This document shows, in pieces, positions 36,472-45,737 of a stretch of 47,657 bases of DNA. The stretch covers positions 1 to 47,657 of the forward strand of contig NZ_CAKZKO010000121.1 in NCBI RefSeq assembly GCF_937123705.1, given 5' to 3'. Positions within the stretch are counted from its first letter, which is position 1. Every line of letters begins with the position of its first letter. Below the pieces are notes generated by a model that worked only from the letters and a program-made list of their open reading frames with translations, ran no database searches and was not told the DNA's origin. Source of the stretch: an uncultured Paraglaciecola sp. Lineage in GTDB: Bacteria; Pseudomonadota; Gammaproteobacteria; Enterobacterales; Alteromonadaceae. The translations under genes were made by a program, and so were the position numbers.

Positions 36472-37089
36472 GTGTTAAAAAAGCAAATTGGTTTACTGAT
36501 ACTAAGTTGCATAGTGAGCTTACACTCTTTAGCTGCAGATAATCTTTATACTGTGTTTTCAGTGGGTTACTCGGATTTGGAGTTTACCGAAGAGGCTAAC
36601 AAAGGCTTGGGTTATAAGATGGCCTTCGGGTATCAATTTAACCCGCAGTGGTATGTTGAAGCCGGTTATCAGCAACTCATTCATAATAAATTATATACAG
36701 TGGAATTGCCGTCTGCAGTTGATTTCAATAACAATGAAAACTTACAACAAGGAGATGCTTTATTTCTGGCGTTTCTTGGTAAAGCTTCAAGCCCAATTGG
36801 TGAGTTATTTTATCGTTTAGGCGTACTAAAAACAGATGTTAGGGGACAGCAACTATTTGCGGGGCAGCGAGAATGCGAGTTCGGTCAAGGCAGTGTTGTA
36901 GATATTTCTGAAATTGGTACAGCCACTATGTGCGATTATGACGAAAGTGGTATCGCGGCTGCCATTGGTTTAGGTTTTGATTATTTTGTTGGAGTACGCA
37001 CTATGTTGCGGTTTGAAATTGAATATATCAAAGGACAAGATAATTTAACGGTAGCAAGTGCTAATCTAGGTCTGCGTTATAATTTTTAA
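36472..37089 (+). CDS. Small outer-membrane beta-barrel protein
   Basis: A 205-residue protein read from GTG (36472). Signal peptide 1-22 ending SLAAD, then eight or so amphipathic strands (LYTVFSVGYSDLEF, GLGYKMAFGYQFNPQWYVEAGY, LFYRLGVLKT, IAAAIGLGFDYFVG, TMLRFEIEYIKG) and a terminal Phe (LGLRYNF). It has the size and pattern of the OmpA/OmpX-like outer-membrane barrel families, function unknown. Two Cys lie in one loop (ECEFGQ, MCDYD). A TGCTGC/GCAGCA inverted repeat lies at 36402-36419 in its promoter region. Confidence 0.75.
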   Translation: MLKKQIGLLILSCIVSLHSLAADNLYTVFSVGYSDLEFTEEANKGLGYKMAFGYQFNPQWYVEAGYQQLIHNKLYTVELPSAVDFNNNENLQQGDALFLAFLGKASSPIGELFYRLGVLKTDVRGQQLFAGQRECEFGQGSVVDISEIGTATMCDYDESGIAAAIGLGFDYFVGVRTMLRFEIEYIKGQDNLTVASANLGLRYNF

Positions 37090-37337
37090 GCCATTCAAAC
37101 TGTGAGTCATTGCTTCTAATATGATGTCAACTAAGGAATATTAGCCCATCTAATAAGGCGCTATGGATTTTTAGTGCGTCCAATGTATACTAATTTTGTT
37201 GTTTTCACCCAATCGTCTTCTAAATTGTAGGGATGATGCTGTGAAAGCTATGTATATTATTGCATTGCTTAATTGACGATTAGTTTAGTTAAGTGTTTTT
37301 TATCTAATTACAACCCAGTAAAACATTGGAATATTGC

Positions 37338-38678
37338 ATGCCAAATAATAAATTGAAACACTATCAGTCTGTTAGCACCTTTATGTTGTCTGCTTTTGTA
37401 CTATTTGCATTAGCATTACCAGCTTCTGCAAAGGATATACCTAGTAGAAAACCTAGCCGTGAAGGGATCTCCCAAGAGCGTTTAGATCGTATTACAGACC
37501 AAATGAATAAAGCGGTTGAAGATGGTGCCATGGTAGGTGGTCTTGGACTGATAGCTCGTAACGGTAAAGTGGTTTACAGAGAAACCTACGGCATGAGCGA
37601 TAGAGAGAGCAACAAAAAAATGGAAGACGATACATTATTCCGTATTTACTCAATGTCTAAGCCTATTACCTCTGTTGCCTTGATGATGCTATATGAAGAA
37701 GGTAAATTTTTCCTAAAAGACCCAGTGGCAAAATATATTCCAGAGCTTGCCAACCTACAAGTAGCTGTGTCTACGGCTGATGGTGAAACCTCTATAGTTT
37801 CTGATGGCACTATTACTAAAACAATTGGTGAAGGCGATAAGTCAAAAGAAGGGCAAACTCGTCAACCAGCTCGTCAACCAACTATTCGTGACTTAATGCT
37901 GCACACTTCTGGTATGACATATGGATTCTTCGGCAAGACCGAAGTCGACAAATTGTATATGAAAAATGCGGCAATGATGGCGCCAAATAGCGATTTGAAA
38001 AAGTTTGTATCGGGTTTAGGTAAATTGCCTTTGCAATATGAGCCAGGTACTAAGTGGCACTATAGTGTGTCAGTAGATGTGCAAGGCCGCTTAGTAGAAG
38101 TGCTGTCTGGTATGTCTTTTGGCGAATTCTTAGAAAAGCGTATTTTCCAACCACTTGATATGCAAGATACTTTCTTCAGAGTACCTAAAAACAAACTAGC
38201 TCGTTTTGCACAAATGTACTCACCATCAGCTAAAGGGCTAGTTCCTAGTCCAGCGCAATCAAGCTATAGCTACATGGAAGGGGCAACATTTGAAAGTGGT
38301 GGTGGTGGTTTAGTGTCTACTGCAATGGATTATCTTAAATTTAGCCAAATGATGTTAAACGGTGGCCAGTTAAACGGTAAAAGATTGTTATCGCCGAAAA
38401 CAGTTGAGCTAATGACAGCAAACCACCTTGCAGGTTTACCTATGGGTGATAACCCAGGTGTTGGGTTCGGTTTAGGTTTTGGTATTTCTCTTGATCAAGG
38501 TACTGTAGGTGAAGCCGGTTCTACAGGCTCTTATAGCTGGGGCGGTGCCGCAGGTACTAAGTTCTGGATCGATCCTCAGGAAAACTTAATTGGTATCTTT
38601 ATGGTGCAAAATTTCCCTCCTGTAGTTGACGTAGGTGAAAAATTTAAAGTGATGACTTATCAAACTATTGTGAAGTAA
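37338..38678 (+). CDS. Secreted serine hydrolase, class C beta-lactamase-like
   Basis: The start is set at the ATG 37338 (a TTG at 37326 is possible). A 446-residue protein with signal peptide 1-31 (LALPASA). The beta-lactamase fold shows the nucleophile motif S105-M-S-K108 in FRIYSMSKPITS, the Tyr motif Y242-S-V in KWHYSVSVDVQG, and a late GSYSWGGAAGTKFWIDP that occupies the KTG position. The HSGG-like stretch SGGGGLVSTAMDYLKF lies between. This pattern (YSV, W-G-G) is that of EstB/family VIII esterases and related hydrolases rather than of true penicillinases. The substrate is unknown. Followed by a strong terminator. Confidence 0.88.
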   Translation: MPNNKLKHYQSVSTFMLSAFVLFALALPASAKDIPSRKPSREGISQERLDRITDQMNKAVEDGAMVGGLGLIARNGKVVYRETYGMSDRESNKKMEDDTLFRIYSMSKPITSVALMMLYEEGKFFLKDPVAKYIPELANLQVAVSTADGETSIVSDGTITKTIGEGDKSKEGQTRQPARQPTIRDLMLHTSGMTYGFFGKTEVDKLYMKNAAMMAPNSDLKKFVSGLGKLPLQYEPGTKWHYSVSVDVQGRLVEVLSGMSFGEFLEKRIFQPLDMQDTFFRVPKNKLARFAQMYSPSAKGLVPSPAQSSYSYMEGATFESGGGGLVSTAMDYLKFSQMMLNGGQLNGKRLLSPKTVELMTANHLAGLPMGDNPGVGFGLGFGISLDQGTVGEAGSTGSYSWGGAAGTKFWIDPQENLIGIFMVQNFPPVVDVGEKFKVMTYQTIVK

Positions 38679-38697
38679 ATTTAATACTTAGTTACTT

Positions 38698-38732
38698 AAA
38701 ATCCCAATGTGGCAACACACTGGGATTTTTTT
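38698..38732 (+). terminator. Strong terminator after the serine hydrolase gene
   Basis: A 12-bp stem with one mismatch (AATCCCAATGTG / CACACTGGGATT) closed by a GCAA tetraloop and followed by a run of seven T. Confidence 0.8.
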
Positions 38733-38784
38733 ATGACCAGTGACTAATGGTTAGCCAAATGGCGATTGGTACTAGTCTTTATCG

Positions 38785-39654
38785 CTAAAAATTGTACCAG
38801 TTTAATGCGTTACTGTAGCTGATCCTCTCAAAACTGATGGCGCTTATGTGTTGTAAATTGGCATACATATCCCATATTTTTGGATAAGGGATTGTTAACA
38901 AACACAAGGGGAAATTACTCGCTAACATCACTCTTGTATCGCCCAATGTCGCTATGCAGTCTAGTACTACCGTGGCCACATGTTCCGCTTTCCAGTGCCT
39001 ATTCGACATTTCCCAGCCCGACAGCTTGATCGCAATATTGTTACATCTGGCCAGTTTCTGTAGGTTTAGTTGCCATTTTTTTTGTCTAATTACATCACTC
39101 CTTAAAGGAGGCCATCCCGCATGATTGATAATTATCGGGATTGTGTTGTTGCTGTTTGCTAATGTGATCAAATGCGAGATAGCGTCACAATCTGTTAATG
39201 ATAGCTGCACATCAAAGCAGAACTTCATTTCGGCTAATAGTGCAAAATGTTGCCGAGTGCGTGAAGAACTAAGCACTTTATTAGCTTGTTCATCGAGAAT
39301 ATTGCGGATCCCAGTCACTGAATTACGTTGCTGTAATTGCGTTAGATGAGCTTTGAATGAAGAGTCACTGATATCTGCATAAGCCATAGTTTTAAATGGC
39401 ATGCGGCAATGTTGTTGCAACCAGTCTATTTCTCGCCAAGGTTGTTGGTTGTCAAACCCCGCTTCAATGTGTACAAATCCAGCTAATTCTAGGGGCGTGT
39501 GTAGGGTCAAATCAGATTCTGAAAAACTCTTATTGATTAGATGTTTATCTTCCCAAAAAGGCGGGTTTTGTGGTTTAAGCCAAGCGTATTCACCTTGTTG
39601 CAAGTTGAAAAAGTGCAAATGAGGGTCGACAATTTTAGCTATTGCTTTATGCAA
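38785..39654 (-). CDS. Amidohydrolase family protein (fuconolactonase-like)
   Basis: A 289-residue amidohydrolase-2 TIM barrel. The metal motif H12-L-H14 lies in IVDPHLHFFNLQQGEYAWL, a wording typical of L-fucono-1,5-lactonase and related sugar lactonases. Later residues are GFVHIEAGFD, TGIRNIL, IPIIINHAGWPP and LSGWEMS, with MLASNFP at the position of the terminal metal Asp; the usual Asp is replaced by Asn here if the alignment by eye is right. Start TTG at 39654, 13 bp after the SDR stop, so co-transcribed with it. Confidence 0.82.
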   Translation of the reverse strand: MHKAIAKIVDPHLHFFNLQQGEYAWLKPQNPPFWEDKHLINKSFSESDLTLHTPLELAGFVHIEAGFDNQQPWREIDWLQQHCRMPFKTMAYADISDSSFKAHLTQLQQRNSVTGIRNILDEQANKVLSSSRTRQHFALLAEMKFCFDVQLSLTDCDAISHLITLANSNNTIPIIINHAGWPPLRSDVIRQKKWQLNLQKLARCNNIAIKLSGWEMSNRHWKAEHVATVVLDCIATLGDTRVMLASNFPLCLLTIPYPKIWDMYANLQHISAISFERISYSNALNWYNF

Positions 39655-39666
39655 AATATACGGCCA

Positions 39667-40437
39667 TTACTGGGTTGTGTAGCCGCCATCTATCACCTGT
39701 AAACTGCCAGTGATAAATTTGGCTTCGTCTGTCGCCAAAAAGTAAGTAAGGGCTGCAACTTCGCTGGCTTTTCCAAGGCGACCAATGGGTTGTAGTGCTG
39801 CTTCTTCAGCGTGAACCTGTTTGATATTAGCTCCAGAGCTAGCCACATAGTTATTTATTGCTTTGTGATACAGCGGTGTTTCTATGGTACCTGGGCATAT
39901 TGCATTGGCGCGTATTTGATATTTGGCATAATCCAAGGCCGTGGTTTTAGCCATAGATGCCAACGCGGCTTTGCTTAGGTTATAGGCAAATGAATTATGT
40001 TTAGCTATCAGTGCTTGGTCAGAGGCCATATATAAAATCACCCCGTTTTGTTGTAATTTCATTTGCGGTAATACCGCTTTAGTGGCCGCAATAGCGCCTT
40101 TTACATTTAGCTCAAATACTCTGTCAAATTCTTGATCGCTGGTATCTTCAATATTGGCTGAAAAATGCATACCTGCGTTGGAAACCAAACAGTCGACTCT
40201 GCCATATTGCTTGATATTGCTCAATATAGCCTGAGTGACATTGCTTGACACACTCACATTACACTGTTGCCACTCAATGGCACTTGATTGGCTAGGGTTT
40301 CTCTGAATATCCAAATTTACCACTAGGTAACCTTGGCTACTAAATTTATGGCATACAGCTTCTCCTATGCCATAGCTGCCGCCAGTGACAATACAAACTG
40401 GTTTCTGTGTTGAGAGTGATGGATCTGACTGAGACAT
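39667..40437 (-). CDS. Short-chain dehydrogenase/reductase
   Basis: A 256-residue classical SDR. Nucleotide motif TGGSYGIG at 18-25, the SNAG motif at 86-89, catalytic Ser139, Tyr152 and Lys156 (AYNLSKAAL), then NAICPGTIETPL and the terminal GSLQVIDGGYT. N-terminal wording and the neighbouring lactonase-like gene fit a sugar (for example fucose or arabinose) dehydrogenase whose lactone product the neighbour hydrolyses; substrate specificity is inferred only from the pairing. Confidence 0.9.
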   Translation of the reverse strand: MSQSDPSLSTQKPVCIVTGGSYGIGEAVCHKFSSQGYLVVNLDIQRNPSQSSAIEWQQCNVSVSSNVTQAILSNIKQYGRVDCLVSNAGMHFSANIEDTSDQEFDRVFELNVKGAIAATKAVLPQMKLQQNGVILYMASDQALIAKHNSFAYNLSKAALASMAKTTALDYAKYQIRANAICPGTIETPLYHKAINNYVASSGANIKQVHAEEAALQPIGRLGKASEVAALTYFLATDEAKFITGSLQVIDGGYTTQ

Positions 40438-40562
40438 CGAGGCTAATCTTAAGATAAAATCATGTTGCTAGAGTAAAGCATCAGCGCTTGTTGACCAAGT
40501 ATAAATATAGGCTTGGTATGATACTGTTTTGTTTATTGGCTGTTTATTTAGGAAAATTTTTT

Positions 40563-41498
40563 ATGCTTAGTTCTTTAACGTTTGCCCTAGAGGTAACGTT
40601 ACCCATTAGCCTGATTATTGCCTTAGGAATATTACTAAAACGTATTGCTTGGATCACAGATGAATTTGCGAAAACAGGATCTGACCTTGTGTTCAACCTG
40701 ACACTTCCATGTTTATTGTTTGTGAATATTGCTACCACAAACCTCACCGAACAGTTTCCAAGTTCTTTATTGATTTTTGCAGCTTCTACCATGACATGTG
40801 CATTTCTCATATTCCATTTGATGGCTTTTGGTATTGCTAATCCATTTGCAAGAGGTGCATTTGTACAAGGCGCCTGTAGAGGTAATATGGCTATTATAGG
40901 CTTGGCATTGTCGGTAAATGCATTTGGGGAATCAGCTTTAACGGTCGCTTCTATGTATTTAGCTGTCTTGGTTGTGCCCTTAAATATTTTTTCTATTTTG
41001 ACCTTATATTATCATCAAGAAAAAGCGCCAAGTGTAAAGGCAGTTGCGCGTAGTGTATTGACTAATCCTTTGGCGATAGCCATTACGTGCGCAATAACGG
41101 TGTCATTGTTGCCTATTTCAGTGCCCAAACTGTTATTAGATACGGGTAATTATCTTGCCAAAATGACCCTGCCTCTAGCACTACTTTGTGTAGGTGCGAG
41201 TATTCGTTGGCAAGAATTTTACACTTCAAGGATTTTGTATTGGGCAATTGGCGGTAAAATAGTGCTTATTCCAGTTGTGGCAACGGCTCTTGGGTTCTAT
41301 TTTGGGCTAAGAGGGGAACAACTCGGTGTGCTCTTTATGATGACAGCTGCGCCTACTGCAGCCGCTGCTTATCCAACAGTAAGAAGTATTGGCGGAGATT
41401 ATCATTTAACCGCAGCAATAATTGCTGGTAGCACTTTAATGTCGATTGTCACTTCAACCTTAGGATTGTTCTTATTGCGTGAGTTGCAATGGGTTTAA
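40563..41498 (+). CDS. AEC-family transporter
   Basis: The start is chosen at ATG 40563, 9 bp after AGGA; the frame is open back to a TTG at 40488. A 311-residue membrane protein with about ten helices. It opens with FALEVTLPISLIIALGILLKR, and has FNLTLPCLLFVNIA (the conserved L-P-x-L-L-F block), FVQGACRGNMAIIGLAL, NPLAIAITCAI and the late MMTAAPTAAAAYPTVRSIGGD. AEC proteins carry auxin in plants and small organic acids such as malate or malonate in bacteria. Divergent from the SDR-lactonase pair, so it may import or export the same sugar-acid substrate. The end overlaps the convergent DUF2721 gene by 4 bp. Confidence 0.88.
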   Translation: MLSSLTFALEVTLPISLIIALGILLKRIAWITDEFAKTGSDLVFNLTLPCLLFVNIATTNLTEQFPSSLLIFAASTMTCAFLIFHLMAFGIANPFARGAFVQGACRGNMAIIGLALSVNAFGESALTVASMYLAVLVVPLNIFSILTLYYHQEKAPSVKAVARSVLTNPLAIAITCAITVSLLPISVPKLLLDTGNYLAKMTLPLALLCVGASIRWQEFYTSRILYWAIGGKIVLIPVVATALGFYFGLRGEQLGVLFMMTAAPTAAAAYPTVRSIGGDYHLTAAIIAGSTLMSIVTSTLGLFLLRELQWV

Positions 41499-41944
41499 TC
41501 GTCAAAGACTTCTTTGCCAATTTGTAAGTTTCTGGTGGCAAGCTGCACTTCTTTTAAAAAAGTCAGTAATGCGAAAATCAATAAAAATAAGGCCACTATA
41601 AACAGGGTGACTATGATGGCACTTAAGTTAAAGGTCCAAAAATCACCTAAAAATAAAAATACCACCACTGCACACACAAACAGCGCCGATGCTGTACACA
41701 AGCCTATTGAGCGGTTTATTAGTTTAATTCTACGCCATAAGTTTTTTAATTCGTTTTCAGACTGTTCTAAAAACTCAGGGTTTTTGATGGTATGAACCCG
41801 TCTTTCCATGATCCTTGCTCGGTCAACTATTCTGCCTAACCGCCCCGACATAACATTTAAAAACCCTGCGATACCGGTCAGCATAAAAATGGGTGCCACA
41901 ACAATTTGTATGGTATGGGCTAAATCGTTAACTGTTGCATCCAT
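41495..41944 (-). CDS. DUF2721 membrane protein
   Basis: A 149-residue protein with the DUF2721 opening (LAHTIQIVVAPIFMLTGIAGFLNVMSGRLGRIVDRAR), a charged helical linker and two further membrane helices (IGLCTASALFVCAVVVFLF, LSAIIVTLFIVALFLLIFALLTFL). Function unknown in the family. Single gene, convergent with the AEC carrier. Confidence 0.85.
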   Translation of the reverse strand: MDATVNDLAHTIQIVVAPIFMLTGIAGFLNVMSGRLGRIVDRARIMERRVHTIKNPEFLEQSENELKNLWRRIKLINRSIGLCTASALFVCAVVVFLFLGDFWTFNLSAIIVTLFIVALFLLIFALLTFLKEVQLATRNLQIGKEVFDD

Positions 41945-42045
41945 TATTATTACCTTTTAATCATTTGCCTTGAGTAGAAGGGTTTTACACCTTAAACATT
42001 AGCCAGAGCTTAGTGATAAATACCCCCAAAAGTCTTTCTCTAGCT

Positions 42046-42075
42046 TTTGAGACAATCACCATTGTCTAAGTCAAA
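42046..42075. repeat. Interrupted palindrome upstream of the DUF2721 gene and downstream of the receptor gene
   Basis: TTTGA-GACAAT-CACC-ATTGTC-TAAG-TCAAA: a perfect 6-bp stem with a 4-nt loop and an outer 5-bp pair. It may be a terminator of the receptor gene (minus strand) or an operator. Confidence 0.4.
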
Positions 42076-42126
42076 CTATGCGACTAAAAAATAGTAGCAA
42101 CTGTAAGTATTTTGTTTTAACTACCA

Positions 42127-43662
42127 TTAACTATTAAAGGCTTGTCCCAATGAGCCCAGTGCATTAGCTCTGGTTTGAATTTCACTGGTTTCTTTTTCAA
42201 CAGTATTCGCTTGTTGAAGATTGTTTTGAGATGCATCACTTATATTGGTGATGTTGCGGCTAATTTCTTGTGAGACCATGCTTTGCTCTTCAGAGGCGGT
42301 TGATATTTGTATGGCCAAATCAGAGATATCCGAGACCGATTCGTATACTTTATTTACAACATCTCGTGCTTCTGACGCTTTCTCAACACAGTTGTCGGCT
42401 GAATCTTTGCCCTGTGCCATGGTTTTTGACCAAATAAGTAATGTATTTTGTATTTCAGATATAGATGTTTGTATTTGCTCAGTGGCAGAGTGGGTTCTGC
42501 TTGATAATGCGCGCACTTCATCGGCAACAACAGAAAAACCTCTTCCGTGTTCACCTGCTCTTGCGGCTTCAATGGCAGCATTTAGCGCAAGTAGATTAGT
42601 TTGATCGGCTATGCCTTGAATTTCATGCATTATACTGCCAATTTTCTCTGCCTCTTCTGCTAACTCTGAGGCTGATGAGGCTGATTGCGCCACTTCTTGC
42701 GCCAATACATTCACTTGATCCATAGTGTGCTGCATGGCGTGAGTCGCTGTTTCACAGTCAGTATGAGCTTGATTGACTTTTTGTGATGTAAAAGTGGTAT
42801 TTTTCGCTACTTCGTCAATGGTGCTGACCATTTCCTCTACGGCTGTAGATACTTGGTGTAATTCAGCGGTTTCTTTTTCCGCCCCCTGTTTCGCCTGTTT
42901 TGCGGCTTCAGACAAATTAGTGGCTCCAGATGACAGTATTTTACTGCTATCAAGAATACGTCCTAAAATCGTTTGTATTTTCCCTTCTGCTATTTTTGAG
43001 TGAAAATCAGCAATGCTTTGAGGCTTATTTCCAGAATAAATAATTCGAGAAATACTGTCGTAGTCCGAGGTTAATTTTTTAAAATAACTAGGTGTATCAA
43101 TTAGCTCATTTTTAAAAATTATAAATGCTAAAAAGGGCACTAAAAACATAATATATGGTATGTATAACGCCGTGCCTAAAATGGCAAAACTTGTGATCCA
43201 GTAGGCGATGCTTTTAATTTTGGAGCTTTCGTACCATTTACTTAAAGACTTACCTGCTTTTATAGCCTGATAGCCTTTAATGGCATTTTGTTTGGTTTGT
43301 TCATTTAATCTCGTTCTTACTGATTGGTAACCAACTAGGCTACCTTTTTCAAATATAGGAGTAACAAAGGCATCTACCCAATAATAGCGGCCATCTTTGC
43401 AGCGGTTTTTAACAACACCGCGCCAAGGTAAGCTTGCGGATAGGTTTTTCCATAAATCTTTAAAGGCTTCAGAAGGCATATCTGGGTGACGAACAATATT
43501 GTGGTTTTTTCCAACTAGTTCTTCGATGCTAAACCCAGCAACGCGGCAAAACGCAGGGTTAGCATAGGTGATCACCCCCCTCTTATCCGTCGTGGAAATT
43601 AATTCTTCACCTTGTTGAAAATTAATTTCCTCATTGATAATGGTTTGGTTTCTTCTGCTCAT
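42127..43662 (-). CDS. Aer-like chemoreceptor with N-terminal PAS domain
   Basis: A 511-residue receptor without a periplasmic domain. A PAS domain lies at about 20-120 ([48 protein letters not shown]); the [10 protein letters not shown] wording is that of the FAD-binding PAS of Aer. Two membrane helices at about 152-188 follow, then the signalling domain with tip [18 protein letters not shown] and [15 protein letters not shown]. It should sense redox state or oxygen from inside the cell. Ribosome site AGGGA, 6 bp spacing. It is encoded alone, away from the flagellar/che genes. Confidence 0.92.
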   Translation of the reverse strand: MSRRNQTIINEEINFQQGEELISTTDKRGVITYANPAFCRVAGFSIEELVGKNHNIVRHPDMPSEAFKDLWKNLSASLPWRGVVKNRCKDGRYYWVDAFVTPIFEKGSLVGYQSVRTRLNEQTKQNAIKGYQAIKAGKSLSKWYESSKIKSIAYWITSFAILGTALYIPYIMFLVPFLAFIIFKNELIDTPSYFKKLTSDYDSISRIIYSGNKPQSIADFHSKIAEGKIQTILGRILDSSKILSSGATNLSEAAKQAKQGAEKETAELHQVSTAVEEMVSTIDEVAKNTTFTSQKVNQAHTDCETATHAMQHTMDQVNVLAQEVAQSASSASELAEEAEKIGSIMHEIQGIADQTNLLALNAAIEAARAGEHGRGFSVVADEVRALSSRTHSATEQIQTSISEIQNTLLIWSKTMAQGKDSADNCVEKASEARDVVNKVYESVSDISDLAIQISTASEEQSMVSQEISRNITNISDASQNNLQQANTVEKETSEIQTRANALGSLGQAFNS

Positions 43663-43815
43663 TGTACGTCCCTTAGAATGTGACTAACATTTTAAAATTG
43701 GCTAAAAATCAATTGAATATAGTGAATTTTGATTGTAAATACTAGAAAAAATAATCCCAATGTTGTAACTCAATAGCAGGTGTATTCTACGGCGCGTTGC
43801 CATCTGGTTCACCAC

Positions 43816-45246
43816 TTATTCCTCCACTTTAACTCCCCACAGGTCATGTTCATCACTATGAATGATTTGTGTCCAGATAATATCGCCCGGTGTTACATCA
43901 AATTCGTCGGTTAAATGTACATTGCCGTCGATTTCTGGGGCATCGGCATAACACCTGCCTACGGCACCTTCTGGGGTCACTTCATCAATAATCACTTGAT
44001 ATTCTAGGCCAATTTTAGCTTGTAACTTTGCGGTACTGATTTGAGATTGTTTCTGCATAAAACGGTCGTAACGGGCTTGTTTGATGTCCTCGCTAACAGG
44101 ATCAGGTAAGTCGTTGGCTTTTGCGCCCTCGACATCTGAGTACTTAAAACAACCAACGCGATCAAGTTGGGCTTCGTCTAAAAAGTCCAGAAGCATTTGA
44201 AAATCTTCTTCGGTTTCACCAGGGAAACCCACAATAAAGGTTGAACGAATCACAATATTCGGGCACACCTCGCGCCATGCTCTAATGCGCTCCATAGTGC
44301 GCTCGGCCGCTGCAGGGCGTTTCATTAGTTTTAAAATGCGTGGGCTGGCGTGTTGAAAAGGAATATCCAAATAGGGCAGTACTTTACCATCAGCCATCAA
44401 AGGCATGATTTTATCTACCGAAGGGTAGGGGTACACATAATGCAAACGCACCCATATACCCATTTCGCCGAGTTTTTCGCACAGGGACTTCATATCGGTT
44501 TTCACAGGCATGCCATCCCAAAAATCGGTTTTGTTTTTAACATCCACGCCATAGGCGCTGGTGTCTTGAGAAATCACCAACAATTCTTTTACCCCAGCAT
44601 TTTTTAGGCGTTTAGCTTCGTCTAAAATACTGCCAATTGGGCGGCTGACTAGATCGCCACGCATCGAAGGAATAATACAAAAGGTGCATCTGTGATTACA
44701 GCCTTCAGATATTTTTAAATAGGCATAGTGACGCGGCGTTAACTTAACCCCAATATCTGGCACCAAGTTTAAGTAAGGATTATGCACCGGCTGGGGTAAA
44801 TGCTCATGCACTTGATTCACCACCTCTTCGTAAGCATGAGGGCCAGTAATCGCCAACACATTAGGGTGTACCTCACGAATTTCATCTTCCTTTATACCCA
44901 AACAACCGGTCACTATCACTTTGCCATTTTCGTTAAGGGCTTCGCCAATAGTATCCAAAGACTCCTGCACCGCCGAATCGATAAAACCACAAGTATTCAC
45001 TATCACTAAATCAGAGTCGTTGTAGGTAGGCACCACATCGTAACCCTCAGTACGCAACTGAGTTAAAATACGCTCAGAATCCACCAAATTTTTAGGGCAG
45101 CCGAGGCTACAAAAACCAATCCTTGGTGCTTTATTTATTTTATGACTACTTTTGGTAGACTTAGAGTCCTCGCTAAGTAGTTGAATTGCTTTACTAGGAG
45201 AATCTAAAGTTGTGGTTTGTCTAGGATCGAATTTTTCTACAGTCAT
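43816..45246 (-). CDS. rimO: Ribosomal protein uS12 methylthiotransferase
   Basis: A 476-residue radical-SAM methylthiotransferase acting on Asp89 of S12. The N-terminal cluster cysteines C50 (FCSLGCPKN), C86 (NTCGF) and C115 (TGCLG); the radical SAM triad C183, C187 and C190 in CNHRCTFC; then [40 protein letters not shown] and a C-terminal TRAM domain ([16 protein letters not shown]). About 40 residues precede the usual start of the family (near PRIGFCSLG), so a shorter form is possible. Immediately upstream begins the very AT-rich segment, which may have replaced its native promoter. Confidence 0.95.
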   Translation of the reverse strand: MTVEKFDPRQTTTLDSPSKAIQLLSEDSKSTKSSHKINKAPRIGFCSLGCPKNLVDSERILTQLRTEGYDVVPTYNDSDLVIVNTCGFIDSAVQESLDTIGEALNENGKVIVTGCLGIKEDEIREVHPNVLAITGPHAYEEVVNQVHEHLPQPVHNPYLNLVPDIGVKLTPRHYAYLKISEGCNHRCTFCIIPSMRGDLVSRPIGSILDEAKRLKNAGVKELLVISQDTSAYGVDVKNKTDFWDGMPVKTDMKSLCEKLGEMGIWVRLHYVYPYPSVDKIMPLMADGKVLPYLDIPFQHASPRILKLMKRPAAAERTMERIRAWREVCPNIVIRSTFIVGFPGETEEDFQMLLDFLDEAQLDRVGCFKYSDVEGAKANDLPDPVSEDIKQARYDRFMQKQSQISTAKLQAKIGLEYQVIIDEVTPEGAVGRCYADAPEIDGNVHLTDEFDVTPGDIIWTQIIHSDEHDLWGVKVEE

Positions 45247-45306
45247 TTATGAAGTCTTTATAATTAAATTATTTAATTTTTGAATTATATCAGATAAGGA
45301 ATAAAT

Positions 45307-45651
45307 TTATATTTTATACTTATCTAAAGTACCTTCTTCTTTAGCTTCTCTAGCCCATTTAGGTGATACGCCTCTACCAGACCAAAAAAACTCTTTACCG
45401 TTTTCATCAACATAACGGTACTTCGGTTCGACCTTGCTACGCCCATCTGAAGCATTAATATTATATTCTGTATGTGTATGCAAAAGTGCAGCTTGGTCTA
45501 TTTCAATACCTCGTTGCATGGCAAACTCTTGAATTTCTTTTATTTTTTTTATGTGTTCATCTTTGCGTAAACTTACTTCCTCTTCGAGTTTTGTTAGTTG
45601 TTCGAATGTAAGGTCTTTAACAGAAGACAATAGTTGCTCGAAGCTCATCAT
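45307..45651 (-). CDS. H-NS-family nucleoid protein
   Basis: A 114-residue protein. The N-terminal half is a coiled-coil oligomerisation helix (LTFEQLTKLEEEVSLRKDEHIKKIKEI). The C-terminal DNA-binding domain has VEPKYRYVDENGKEFFWSGRGVSPKW with the signature W90-S-G-R-G and P97-K-W99. H-NS relatives bind AT-rich DNA and silence foreign genes. This one lies in a strongly AT-rich segment with a phage-like replication gene on the same strand, so it is probably carried by the element; host H-NS genes normally sit elsewhere. It may moderate element or host gene expression (inference). Confidence 0.85.
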   Translation of the reverse strand: MMSFEQLLSSVKDLTFEQLTKLEEEVSLRKDEHIKKIKEIQEFAMQRGIEIDQAALLHTHTEYNINASDGRSKVEPKYRYVDENGKEFFWSGRGVSPKWAREAKEEGTLDKYKI

Positions 45652-45737
45652 TATTATGAACCTTATATTTAAAATTTTTGCAATTATATTGGATTAATTA
45701 AATAATTTTAAGGGTTATTTAATTAATAAGTATTAAG

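Noticed and set aside
37338..38678. True beta-lactamase resistance gene
   Set aside because: The SxxK and Tyr motifs are shared with esterases and other serine hydrolases; the Y-S-V motif and the missing KTG point away from a penicillinase.
43663..43815. Sigma-28 promoter before the Aer-like receptor
   Set aside because: No CGATAA-like -10 with a matching upstream box was found.
45247..45310. tRNA or dif-like attachment site at the element edge
   Set aside because: No tRNA-like fold and no Xer-type 28-bp site is visible; the sequence is simple AT-rich DNA, so the integration site cannot be named.
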